Shown here piece by piece: positions 1-5,321 of a stretch of 8,061 bases of DNA. Position 1 is the stretch's first letter; every line of letters starts with the position of its first letter. The position numbers and the translations under genes were made by a program. The stretch lies in NCBI GenBank assembly GCA_964522605.1, contig CAZFWV010000315.1:1-8061 (forward strand). The letters run 5' to 3'. The notes beneath the pieces were generated by a model, which searched no databases, was not told the DNA's origin, and was given only the letters and a program-made list of their open reading frames with translations. This stretch comes from CAVZLD01 sp964522605. Lineage in GTDB: Bacteria; Planctomycetota; Planctomycetia; Pirellulales; Pirellulaceae.

Positions 1-2
1 AG

Positions 3-19
3 CACTGGCAGAGCCAGTG
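3..19. repeat. Short hairpin repeat, 7-bp perfect stem
   Basis: CACTGGC (3-9) and GCCAGTG (13-19) form a perfect stem around an AGA loop. From memory, the core word (cactggc-aga-gccagtg followed by gcac) recurs between genes in planctomycete genomes, so this is probably a copy of a dispersed intergenic repeat. It could also end transcription of a gene to the left, but no T-run follows. The hairpin is seen directly; the family identity is recollection. Confidence 0.5.
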
Positions 20-219
20 GCACCCAGTCCGTTTTCCGCCCAAGGCTGTGCCCTGCATCAAGGTGCCAACAGTTAAACCAGGGAGAAACACAACTCGAAC
101 CTGCCGCACAATCGAATTCGCTTGCCCCGACAGGAAACTCAACGTTCGCAGTGCAGAGGCCCGCAGAGGCTCGTTTCAGGTACCAGCTGAACATGTGGCT
201 GGGCTCGGGGCAAGTCTAC

Positions 220-306
220 ATTGCGCAAAAAATTGTTCACATCGCGCAATCCACATCGCTCCAGTATGACTGCGCGTTCACACAAATTCGGTGCGCGATT
301 GTGAAT
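220..306. promoter_or_regulatory. Paired operator-like elements upstream of the GH51 promoter
   Basis: Two similar units lie just upstream of a candidate -35 box. Unit 1 (220-250) has ATTGCGC at 220-226 and its inverted partner GCGCAAT at 244-250. Unit 2 has TGCGCG at 271-276 and again at 292-297. In both units the TGCGCR words start 21 bases apart, two helical turns, so unit 2 resembles the reverse complement of unit 1. GTTCACA occurs at 235-241 and 276-282, 41 bases apart, with an inverted TGTGAA at 300-305. Position next to the -35 box fits an activator site, plausibly for the XylR-like regulator of this locus. The repeats are seen; the function is inferred. Confidence 0.45.
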
Positions 307-333
307 TGACCCGCACGCAGGATTCGGTATCGT
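306..333 (+). promoter_or_regulatory. Candidate sigma-70-type promoter for the GH51 gene
   Basis: TTGACC (306-311) matches five of six bases of the -35 consensus. TATCGT (328-333) matches four of six of the -10 consensus, with a 16-base spacer. Transcription would start near 340, leaving an untranslated leader of about 155 bases. The operator-like repeats end exactly at the -35 box, which supports the placement. Planctomycete promoters are poorly conserved, so this remains a candidate. Confidence 0.35.
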
Positions 334-480
334 GTGGGTGGGTTATCGCGAGAGGACGGCGCGGTACATGATATCTTTCGCGTCGCACGCTCCGGTTTCC
401 GCTGGAAGTTGTAACAAGCCACTCCCACTCCGGCCTGCGTTCTTCATTTGGAAGAAGGGCTGCGTTCCCTCCCACCGATC

Positions 481-486
481 AGAGGA
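481..486 (+). promoter_or_regulatory. Ribosome binding site of the GH51 gene
   Basis: AGAGGA lies eight bases before the ATG at 495 and fixes that start. The encoded protein then begins directly with a signal peptide. Confidence 0.7.
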
Positions 487-494
487 ACCTCACG

Positions 495-2885
495 ATGCGT
501 CACTCTATTCATTCTCCCCGATTCCTCGTTGCGCTTTCGCTTGCCCTTGCCGTGGTCGTTACCTGTTCTCTTTCTGGTGCCGAAGCCAGCGTGGCGAATG
601 GTTCGTTCGAGCAAGCCGGAAACCGTGGTCCCGAATCGTGGCGGCGGCAGACGTTCGGTGGAGGTGGTGACTTTGAGTATGCCACTGTGGGGCGTACCGG
701 CCAGCACAGCGTTTCGATTGCGAGTTCGCAGGGAGGAGATCTCGGTTGGACGACGCGGATTCCCGTGGAACCATTCGCCCGTTATCGATTGTCGGGTTGG
801 ATTAAGACCGAGAACGTTGCGGCTGGCAGCGGGCGAGGCGCTCTGTTGAACCTGCACAACATGCAGGGAGTGGCAACCGCGGCGGTCACGGGAACCACGG
901 ACTGGAAACGCGTTGAAGTGGAGTTTGATACGGACGCCAACGACATCCTGCAGGTGAATTGCCTGTTCGGCGGTTGGGGGATGTCGACGGGCCAGGCCTG
1001 GTACGACGATATTCAGCTGGAACAGATTGGACGATCGGCTCCCGCCCAGATGAAGATTGTCGTCGATGCGCAGCAGCGCGGCGCGCCGATTTCGAAATAT
1101 GTTTACGGTCAGTTCATTGAGCACTTGGGACGTTGCATTTACGGTGGCATCTGGGCCGAGATGCTGGAGGATCGGAAGTTTTATTTTCCGGTCACGGCGG
1201 AGTATCGACCGTATCGCCGCAACAGTGGTTCCTTTCCCGTCGTCGCGGCTTCTCCGTGGCAGATCATCGGTTCGGCGGACCAGGTAACGATGGTCCAGGA
1301 AAACTCCTTCGTCGGCGAACAGACTCCACGGATTGCGGCGGGAGCCGGTTTGCGGCAGCGTGACTTGGGATTACGTAGTCAGAAGGAATACGAAGGGTAC
1401 GTTTGGCTGCAGTCCTTGGAGGGAACCGCACAAGTATCGGTGTCCCTGCGGTGGGGTGACGGCGATGCCGACCAACAGACCGTGGAGCTCGAAGCGGCTC
1501 CCGGCGACTACGCCAAGATCCCCTTCCGCTTGACCGCCGGCGACTCAACCGACAAAGGCCAACTCGAGATCCGCGTTTCGGATCATCCCGTGTTGCTCGG
1601 AACGGTTTCGCTGATGCCCGCCGATCATGTCCACGGGATGCGCGCAGACACGCTCGCTTTGCTCCAGGAACTGGATTCACCGGTTTACCGTTGGCCCGGC
1701 GGAAATTTCGTCAGTGGCTACGACTGGCAGGACGGCGTCGGCCCGCGCGATCGACGGCCGCCGCGCAAGAATCCCGCGTGGACGGGAGTGGAACACAACG
1801 ACTTTGGATTGGACGAATTCCTGCTCTTCTGCCGCCTGCTGGAAACCGAACCCTACATCGCCGTAAACAGTGGACTGGGCGGCGTGGAACATGCGGTCCA
1901 GGAAGTCGAATACGCGAATGGCCCGGCGACCAGCCCCATGGGCAAGCGGCGTGCTGAAAATGGCCATCCCGAACCGTACGCGGTGAAGTACTGGGGCATC
2001 GGCAACGAAATGTACGGCGGTTGGCAACTCGGCCACATGCCGTTGGAAGACTACGTGAAGAAGCACAACGAATTTGCCGACGCCATGCGCGCCGCCGACC
2101 AGTCGATCACGCTCGTCGGTGTCGGAGCGACGGGTGCATGGAGCGAAGGGATGCTGCGTAACTGCGCGGATAAGATGGAACTTCTCAGCGAGCACTTCTA
2201 TTGCCAGGAACAACCGGGACTGCTGGGACACGTGCGACAAATCCCCAATGCGGTTCGCGATAAGGCAGTTGCTCATCGCCGGTATCACGAGGAATTCGCC
2301 TCCCTGAAGGACAAGAACATCCCGATCGCGCTGGATGAATGGAATTACTGGTATGGTCCACACGTTTTCGGAGAGTTGGGAACGCGTTACTTCCTGAAGG
2401 ACGCGCTCGGTATCGCAGCCGGCGTACATGAAATGGCGCGGCAAAGTGATGTGTTCTACATGGCCAACTATGCCCAAACCGTAAACGTCATCGGCTGCAT
2501 CAAGACGACGAAGACTGATGCGGCGTTTGCCACGACCGGTTTGGTCCTCAAGCTGTACCGAAAGCACTTCGGACAGATCCCCGTTGCGACGGAGACATCT
2601 CCGTTACTCGACGCCCAGGCCGCGTTTTCGGCAGATGGAAAACAACTGACGCTGGCGGTCGTGAATCCGAGTACCGAATCGCGCGAGGTCCCGATCACGT
2701 TGCAGGGCGTTCGCCTGGCGGGAACGGGAACGTGCTGGCAGATCGCCGGCGAAGACCCGATGGTTTACAACGAACCGGGCGTACCGCCGCGCGTGCAAAT
2801 TGAGGAATCGTCCGTCGAGAAGTGGAGTGACACGCTGTCGCTGCCCGCCTGCAGCGTGACACTGTGGCGTCTGGATGTCGAGTGA
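495..2885 (+). CDS. Secreted GH51 alpha-L-arabinofuranosidase with N-terminal carbohydrate-binding-like domain
   Basis: This 796-residue enzyme would hydrolyse terminal alpha-L-arabinofuranosyl residues of arabinoxylan, arabinan or related glycans by the retaining GH51 mechanism (EC 3.2.1.55). Residues 1-31 are a Sec signal peptide (hydrophobic 10-26, likely cleavage after AEA31). Residues 33-176 resemble a CBM4/9-type beta-sandwich, from NGSFE (35-39) to WYDDIQLEQ (from 169). The GH51 catalytic domain starts near 186, with GQFIEHLGRCIYGGIW from 205. A second beta-rich segment (about 255-373) is inserted before SLMPAD and YRWPGGNF (398-405). E505 in GNE should be the acid/base and E615 in LDEWNYW the nucleophile. 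The C-terminal beta domain covers about 700-796. GH51 enzymes of about 500 residues lack the extra modules. It ends 89 bases before the convergent regulator. The family is certain; the exact substrate is not. Confidence 0.95.
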   Translation: MRHSIHSPRFLVALSLALAVVVTCSLSGAEASVANGSFEQAGNRGPESWRRQTFGGGGDFEYATVGRTGQHSVSIASSQGGDLGWTTRIPVEPFARYRLSGWIKTENVAAGSGRGALLNLHNMQGVATAAVTGTTDWKRVEVEFDTDANDILQVNCLFGGWGMSTGQAWYDDIQLEQIGRSAPAQMKIVVDAQQRGAPISKYVYGQFIEHLGRCIYGGIWAEMLEDRKFYFPVTAEYRPYRRNSGSFPVVAASPWQIIGSADQVTMVQENSFVGEQTPRIAAGAGLRQRDLGLRSQKEYEGYVWLQSLEGTAQVSVSLRWGDGDADQQTVELEAAPGDYAKIPFRLTAGDSTDKGQLEIRVSDHPVLLGTVSLMPADHVHGMRADTLALLQELDSPVYRWPGGNFVSGYDWQDGVGPRDRRPPRKNPAWTGVEHNDFGLDEFLLFCRLLETEPYIAVNSGLGGVEHAVQEVEYANGPATSPMGKRRAENGHPEPYAVKYWGIGNEMYGGWQLGHMPLEDYVKKHNEFADAMRAADQSITLVGVGATGAWSEGMLRNCADKMELLSEHFYCQEQPGLLGHVRQIPNAVRDKAVAHRRYHEEFASLKDKNIPIALDEWNYWYGPHVFGELGTRYFLKDALGIAAGVHEMARQSDVFYMANYAQTVNVIGCIKTTKTDAAFATTGLVLKLYRKHFGQIPVATETSPLLDAQAAFSADGKQLTLAVVNPSTESREVPITLQGVRLAGTGTCWQIAGEDPMVYNEPGVPPRVQIEESSVEKWSDTLSLPACSVTLWRLDVE

Positions 2886-2932
2886 GCCAGAATGAATGGC
2901 AAACGCTGCCTGAGTCCTCACACCGTCCCCGT

Positions 2933-2997
2933 GGCTGATCGTTTAACCCGCAGCCGTCAGGCGAGGTTCGTTGATCAGCCGGTTCGTGCCTGACGGC
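2933..2997. terminator. Overlapping inverted repeats between convergent genes, possible bidirectional terminator
   Basis: Two alternative stems share this stretch. GGCTGATC (2933-2940) pairs perfectly with GATCAGCC (2973-2980), with smaller internal pairs such as AACC 2945-2948 with GGTT 2965-2968. GCCGTCAGGC (2953-2962) pairs perfectly with GCCTGACGGC (2988-2997) across a 25-base loop. The right arms lie inside the end of the regulator gene and include its stop codon. Placement between convergent genes suggests termination in both directions, but neither stem is followed by a T-run, so a classical intrinsic terminator is not shown. Confidence 0.35.
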
Positions 2998-3748
2998 GAA
3001 AGCGAGCGGGTGTGGTGTGCATTCGCTTGCGAAACACTTGGGTTAAATAGCTGGGCGTGCCATACCCGGCAGACTCGGCAACCTGGGAGAGCGGCAAATC
3101 GGTTTCCACCAGCAGGCGTTTGGCGCGTTCCAGGCGGAGTCGCTGAATCTCGTCGTTCAACGAGCGCCCCACGGCTCGGCGAAAACGAATTTCGAGCGAT
3201 CGACGCGAGATCTGCAACTGGCGTACGACATCGTCGACCGTACACGGTTGACTCGCGTGATGATGCAGGAAGTTCATCGCGGCGGCNNNNNNNNNNNNNN
3301 NNNNNNNNNNNNNNNNNNNNNNNNNNNNNNNNNNNNNNNNNNNNNNNNNNNNNNNNNNNNNNNNNNNNNNNNNNNNNNNNNNNNNNAATCCGCGATCCAG
3401 CAGGTGATCGGCTGCCATCCGCGCCGCGCCTTCCGAATCGGATGCCACCTCGCTCAATCGCGACAGCGGATCCTCGTCACGCAGTTGATCTTCGGACAGG
3501 TCCAGGGCAATCGTGGGCAAACCAGCTTCGAGGATCGCCCGGGCGACGCGCGGAGTTTCGATTCGTGCGATAATCCCGGTTCCACCCCACTGTCGCATCT
3601 TCGGCAGCGCCTGTTCAAAGTCGCCCGGCGTAACATAGAACCCCCAAGGACCGTGAAGGCGCGCGTAGCGTGCAATCCCGCGCAACATTTGGCGGCCGTA
3701 TCCCCGTGCCGTTTCGATCAAGAGCGCCACTTTCGGAGTTGTTGCCAT
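2975..3748 (-). CDS. XylR-like AraC-family transcriptional regulator, interrupted by an assembly gap
   Basis: The protein pairs an N-terminal periplasmic-binding-protein/LacI-like sugar sensor with a C-terminal AraC-type DNA-binding domain, the architecture of E. coli XylR. The first 120 residues are readable and open with a typical XylR start: VALLIETARGYGRQMLRGIARYARLHGPW is spread over residues 7-35. The last 103 residues hold two helix-turn-helix units (around TVDDVVRQLQISRRSLEIRF and LSQVAESAGYGTPSYLTQVF). Between them lie 100 Ns (3287-3386). XylR proteins have about 170 residues there, so the intact product should be about 390 residues. Only a weak GGTGGA-like ribosome site precedes the ATG at 3748. 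It likely responds to a pentose and controls the flanking arabinofuranosidase genes. The family is clear; ligand and targets are inferred. Confidence 0.92.
   Translation of the reverse strand: MATTPKVALLIETARGYGRQMLRGIARYARLHGPWGFYVTPGDFEQALPKMRQWGGTGIIARIETPRVARAILEAGLPTIALDLSEDQLRDEDPLSRLSEVASDSEGAARMAADHLLDRGXXXXXXXXXXXXXXXXXXXXXXXXXXXXXXXXXXAAAMNFLHHHASQPCTVDDVVRQLQISRRSLEIRFRRAVGRSLNDEIQRLRLERAKRLLVETDLPLSQVAESAGYGTPSYLTQVFRKRMHTTPARFRRQARTG
3287..3386. other. Assembly gap of 100 Ns
   Basis: A run of exactly 100 undetermined bases sits inside the regulator gene, a common fixed placeholder for a scaffold gap of unknown size. Compared with XylR architecture, about 500 bases are missing. 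The reading frame agrees on both sides when the gap is taken as 100, so an intact gene needs a true gap length that leaves remainder 1 when divided by 3. Confidence 0.95.
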
Positions 3749-4142
3749 CGGTCCACCCGCTCGTCATCCAGATCCCCAGAGAGCCACGCTTGGCCGCGAA
3801 GCCCGACAACCGCCGAGTTCGAGGAAATCCATTCTGATCACCGCTCGTCCGTCCGTCAGCCAGCGTGCTGCGGGTTTATCGGCTCGGACCGATTCATTTT
3901 TGACAGGCAGGTTCGCCCGATCCAGGACGGCCGATCGGCACTTCGCCGAGTCGACAGCGGTGTCGGAGCCGAGTATCCTGACGGGGTGTGGATAAAAGGC
4001 TGGGCAGCCGACTCGCCTGATCCTCGACGGGGCAAACCAAGCGTTTGTCAGTTGGTTCACGTTGGCGCGGGATCTCGGCTGCACCACCTCAAAGAAACAA
4101 AAGGAAGAACTTGGCCAGAAATCGATTGAGGAGTTCTTGTCT
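3749..4142. promoter_or_regulatory. Divergent intergenic region between regulator and aldo/keto reductase genes
   Basis: No gene is supported in these 394 bases. They should hold both divergent promoters. Five CCGAT/ATCGG half-sites cluster at 3878-3938: ATCGG 3878, CCGAT 3889, CCGAT 3917, CCGAT 3931 and ATCGG 3934. They include an ATCGG-N6-CCGAT palindrome (3878-3893) and CCGATCGG (3931-3938). A perfect TTGACA sits at 3900-3905 but has no matching -10. GATAAA at 3991-3996 after TGTG could be an extended -10 toward the reductase. GTTCAC (4055-4060) followed by GCGCG (4065-4069) loosely echoes the GH51 upstream elements. None of these is proven. Confidence 0.45.
4128..4133 (+). promoter_or_regulatory. 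Ribosome binding site of the aldo/keto reductase gene
   Basis: GAGGAG lies nine bases before the ATG at 4143. It selects this start over the in-frame ATG at 4062, which would put 27 polar residues ahead of the Tat signal. Confidence 0.75.
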
Positions 4143-5042
4143 ATGCGTTTAAGTCGTCGGGAATTCGTCGGTGCCACGAGCAGCGTGGCGATGTTACTGT
4201 CGGGGCAATCCAGGGCGCGGGCGGAAGAAGTCGCGCCGCCTCCCCAGGTTCCGCTGGGCAAGACCGGCATCACACTCTCCCGCGTCGGCCAGGGAACGGG
4301 CGTCAGTGGCGGCAACCGCCAGTCCAACCAAACGCGGATGGGCTTCGACAAACTTGTGTCGCTATTCCATCATGCCTACGATCGCGGAATCACTTTCTTC
4401 GATATGGCGGACTTGTACGGTACGCACGTCTACTTTCGCGAAGCCCTGCGGACCATACCCCGCGATAAGGTGACGATTCTGACCAAACTTTGGTGGCGGT
4501 ACGACGGACCCGACAAGGATCTGCGCGCCTCGTACCGGAAGCAGGCTTGCCACACCTCACTGCAGCGTTTCTGCCATGAAATCAATACTGATCATCTGGA
4601 TATCGTATTGCTCCATTGCCTGACGAAAGGCGGCTGGGACCAGGAAATGGACATTTACATGGAAGCGTTGAACGAAGCCAAACAGAAAGGGCAGGTCCGC
4701 GCTGTGGGCGTTTCCTGCCACGACTTGAACGCCATGAAGACGGCGGCGGCCTGTCCTTGGGTCGACGTGCTCCTGGCACGCATCAATCCCAACGGCGACA
4801 AGATGGACGGCAGCCCGGCCGAAGTGATCGAGGTTCTGCGTCAAACCAAGGCAAATGGGAAGGCGGTCATCGGCATGAAGATCTTCGGCGAAGGTGCGCT
4901 CAGCCACCGCCGCGAGGAATGCATCCGCTTCGCCCAGGAACTCGGACTGCTCGACACAATGACGATCGGTTTTGAAAAACCCGAACAGGTTGATGATGTA
5001 CTACAACTGATTGCCAAGTATCCCGCTCAACCGTTTGCATAA
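4143..5042 (+). CDS. Tat-exported aldo/keto reductase
   Basis: This 299-residue protein is an NAD(P)H-dependent aldo/keto reductase of the TIM-barrel superfamily. Its N-terminus is a twin-arginine signal: SRREFVG at residues 4-10, a hydrophobic stretch to about 20, and a likely cut after ARA27. The fold begins at VPLGKTGITLSRVGQGTG. The catalytic tetrad is complete: D87 and Y92 (FDMADLYG), K115 (LTKLWW) and H158 (VLLHCL). Near the C-terminus, IGFEKPEQVDDVL is a typical cofactor-side segment. Tat transport fits a protein that folds around its cofactor in the cytoplasm before export. Such exported reductases are frequent in planctomycetes with unknown substrates; a sugar or sugar-derived carbonyl is possible here. 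It is divergent from the regulator and 279 bases before the GH127 gene, with a palindrome between, so separate transcription is likely. Confidence 0.9.
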   Translation: MRLSRREFVGATSSVAMLLSGQSRARAEEVAPPPQVPLGKTGITLSRVGQGTGVSGGNRQSNQTRMGFDKLVSLFHHAYDRGITFFDMADLYGTHVYFREALRTIPRDKVTILTKLWWRYDGPDKDLRASYRKQACHTSLQRFCHEINTDHLDIVLLHCLTKGGWDQEMDIYMEALNEAKQKGQVRAVGVSCHDLNAMKTAAACPWVDVLLARINPNGDKMDGSPAEVIEVLRQTKANGKAVIGMKIFGEGALSHRREECIRFAQELGLLDTMTIGFEKPEQVDDVLQLIAKYPAQPFA

Positions 5043-5046
5043 GCGC

Positions 5047-5120
5047 AGGCTTTGCCTCAAGACTGCAGGCCGACTTGAGACAAGTCGGCCTACGTTGACC
5101 GGGCTTTTGAGACAAAGCCT
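5047..5120. repeat. Nested palindromic intergenic repeat
   Basis: The outer arms AGGCTTTGCCTCAA (5047-5060) and TTGAGACAAAGCCT (5107-5120) are complementary at 13 of 14 positions. The inner arms AGGCCGACTT (5067-5076) and AAGTCGGCCT (5082-5091) match perfectly around a five-base GAGAC loop. The word TTGAGACAA appears both at the inner loop and in the right outer arm, so two related palindromic units seem nested. I recall the AAGTCGGCCTAC word as common between planctomycete genes. It starts five bases after the reductase stop codon and could protect or end that transcript, though no T-run follows. Confidence 0.65.
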
Positions 5121-5250
5121 AGTCGCCGAATCGGTGCGAAGCGAACTTCGGTAGTTGATTCGCGGTTGGTCCGACTAGCAACCCCCAGAGCGATTGATCT
5201 TTGCGCCGCGAATCGACTGGATCCACCCGTACGGCCCACGCCTTCCTCGC

Positions 5251-5279
5251 GTCAACCTGCTCTCTTGGGGCAGGTTAAC
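5251..5279 (+). promoter_or_regulatory. Leader hairpin before the GH127 gene
   Basis: GTCAACCTGC (5251-5260) pairs with GCAGGTTAAC (5270-5279) at nine of ten positions around a nine-base loop. It ends about 30 bases before the ribosome binding site. No T-run follows, so it is not a standard terminator. It may be an mRNA-stabilising hairpin, a protein-binding palindrome or another intergenic repeat. Confidence 0.4.
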
Positions 5280-5310
5280 GGCGCCACGACGAATTCAAGC
5301 CCACCAGCAT

Positions 5311-5314
5311 GGAG
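5311..5314 (+). promoter_or_regulatory. Ribosome binding site that sets the GH127 start
   Basis: GGAG (within GGAGAA) is seven bases before the ATG at 5322. That ATG opens directly onto a signal peptide, which rules out the upstream in-frame ATG at 5166. Confidence 0.8.
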
Positions 5315-5321
5315 AATCGCG

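Larger units (their letters stand above)
1..494. other. Non-coding region upstream of the GH51 gene
   Basis: No convincing gene lies here. The short open frames have unlike-protein composition, no good ribosome binding site and no recognisable motif. The region starts with a hairpin repeat (3-19). Bases 20-214 show nothing I can name. From about 220 the sequence changes character: repeated TGCGCR and GTTCACA words (220-306) run into a sigma-70-like promoter (306-333). This leaves a leader of roughly 150 bases before the GH51 start codon. The upstream gene is outside the window. Confidence 0.7.
5121..5321. other. Non-coding leader region upstream of the GH127 gene
   Basis: Two further hairpins lie here. 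CGAAG (5137-5141) and CTTCG (5146-5150) close a CGAA loop, inside wider arms CGAATC (5127-5132) and GATTCG (5157-5162). A stronger one spans 5251-5279 and is listed separately. The reading frame of the GH127 gene stays open back to an ATG at 5166. The encoded stretch would precede the signal peptide, and its composition is unlike a protein, so I treat it as untranslated. I find no convincing -35/-10 pair. Confidence 0.6.

Noticed and set aside
48..269. 73-residue open frame at the start of the window
   Set aside because: No ribosome binding site, no family resemblance, and it runs into the operator-like repeats.
1677..2567. 296-residue open frame on the minus strand inside the GH51 gene
   Set aside because: It is fully antisense to the conserved GH51 catalytic domain, has no recognisable motif and reads as a shadow of the real codons.
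3900..3905. Perfect TTGACA as a -35 box for the reductase gene
   Set aside because: No acceptable -10 lies 16-18 bases downstream (the bases there are CCAGGA and the like), so it is not called as a promoter.
3248..4129. Plus-strand open frame running through the gap and the divergent spacer
   Set aside because: It is antisense to the regulator, its continuity depends on Ns, and its translation resembles no protein.
4062..4142. N-terminal extension of the aldo/keto reductase from an upstream ATG
   Set aside because: The ATG at 4143 has a GAGGAG site at good spacing and begins a complete Tat signal, which would not work internally.
5166..5321. N-terminal extension of the GH127-type protein
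   Set aside because: It would bury the signal peptide and translate through hairpins. GGAG before 5322 marks the real start.
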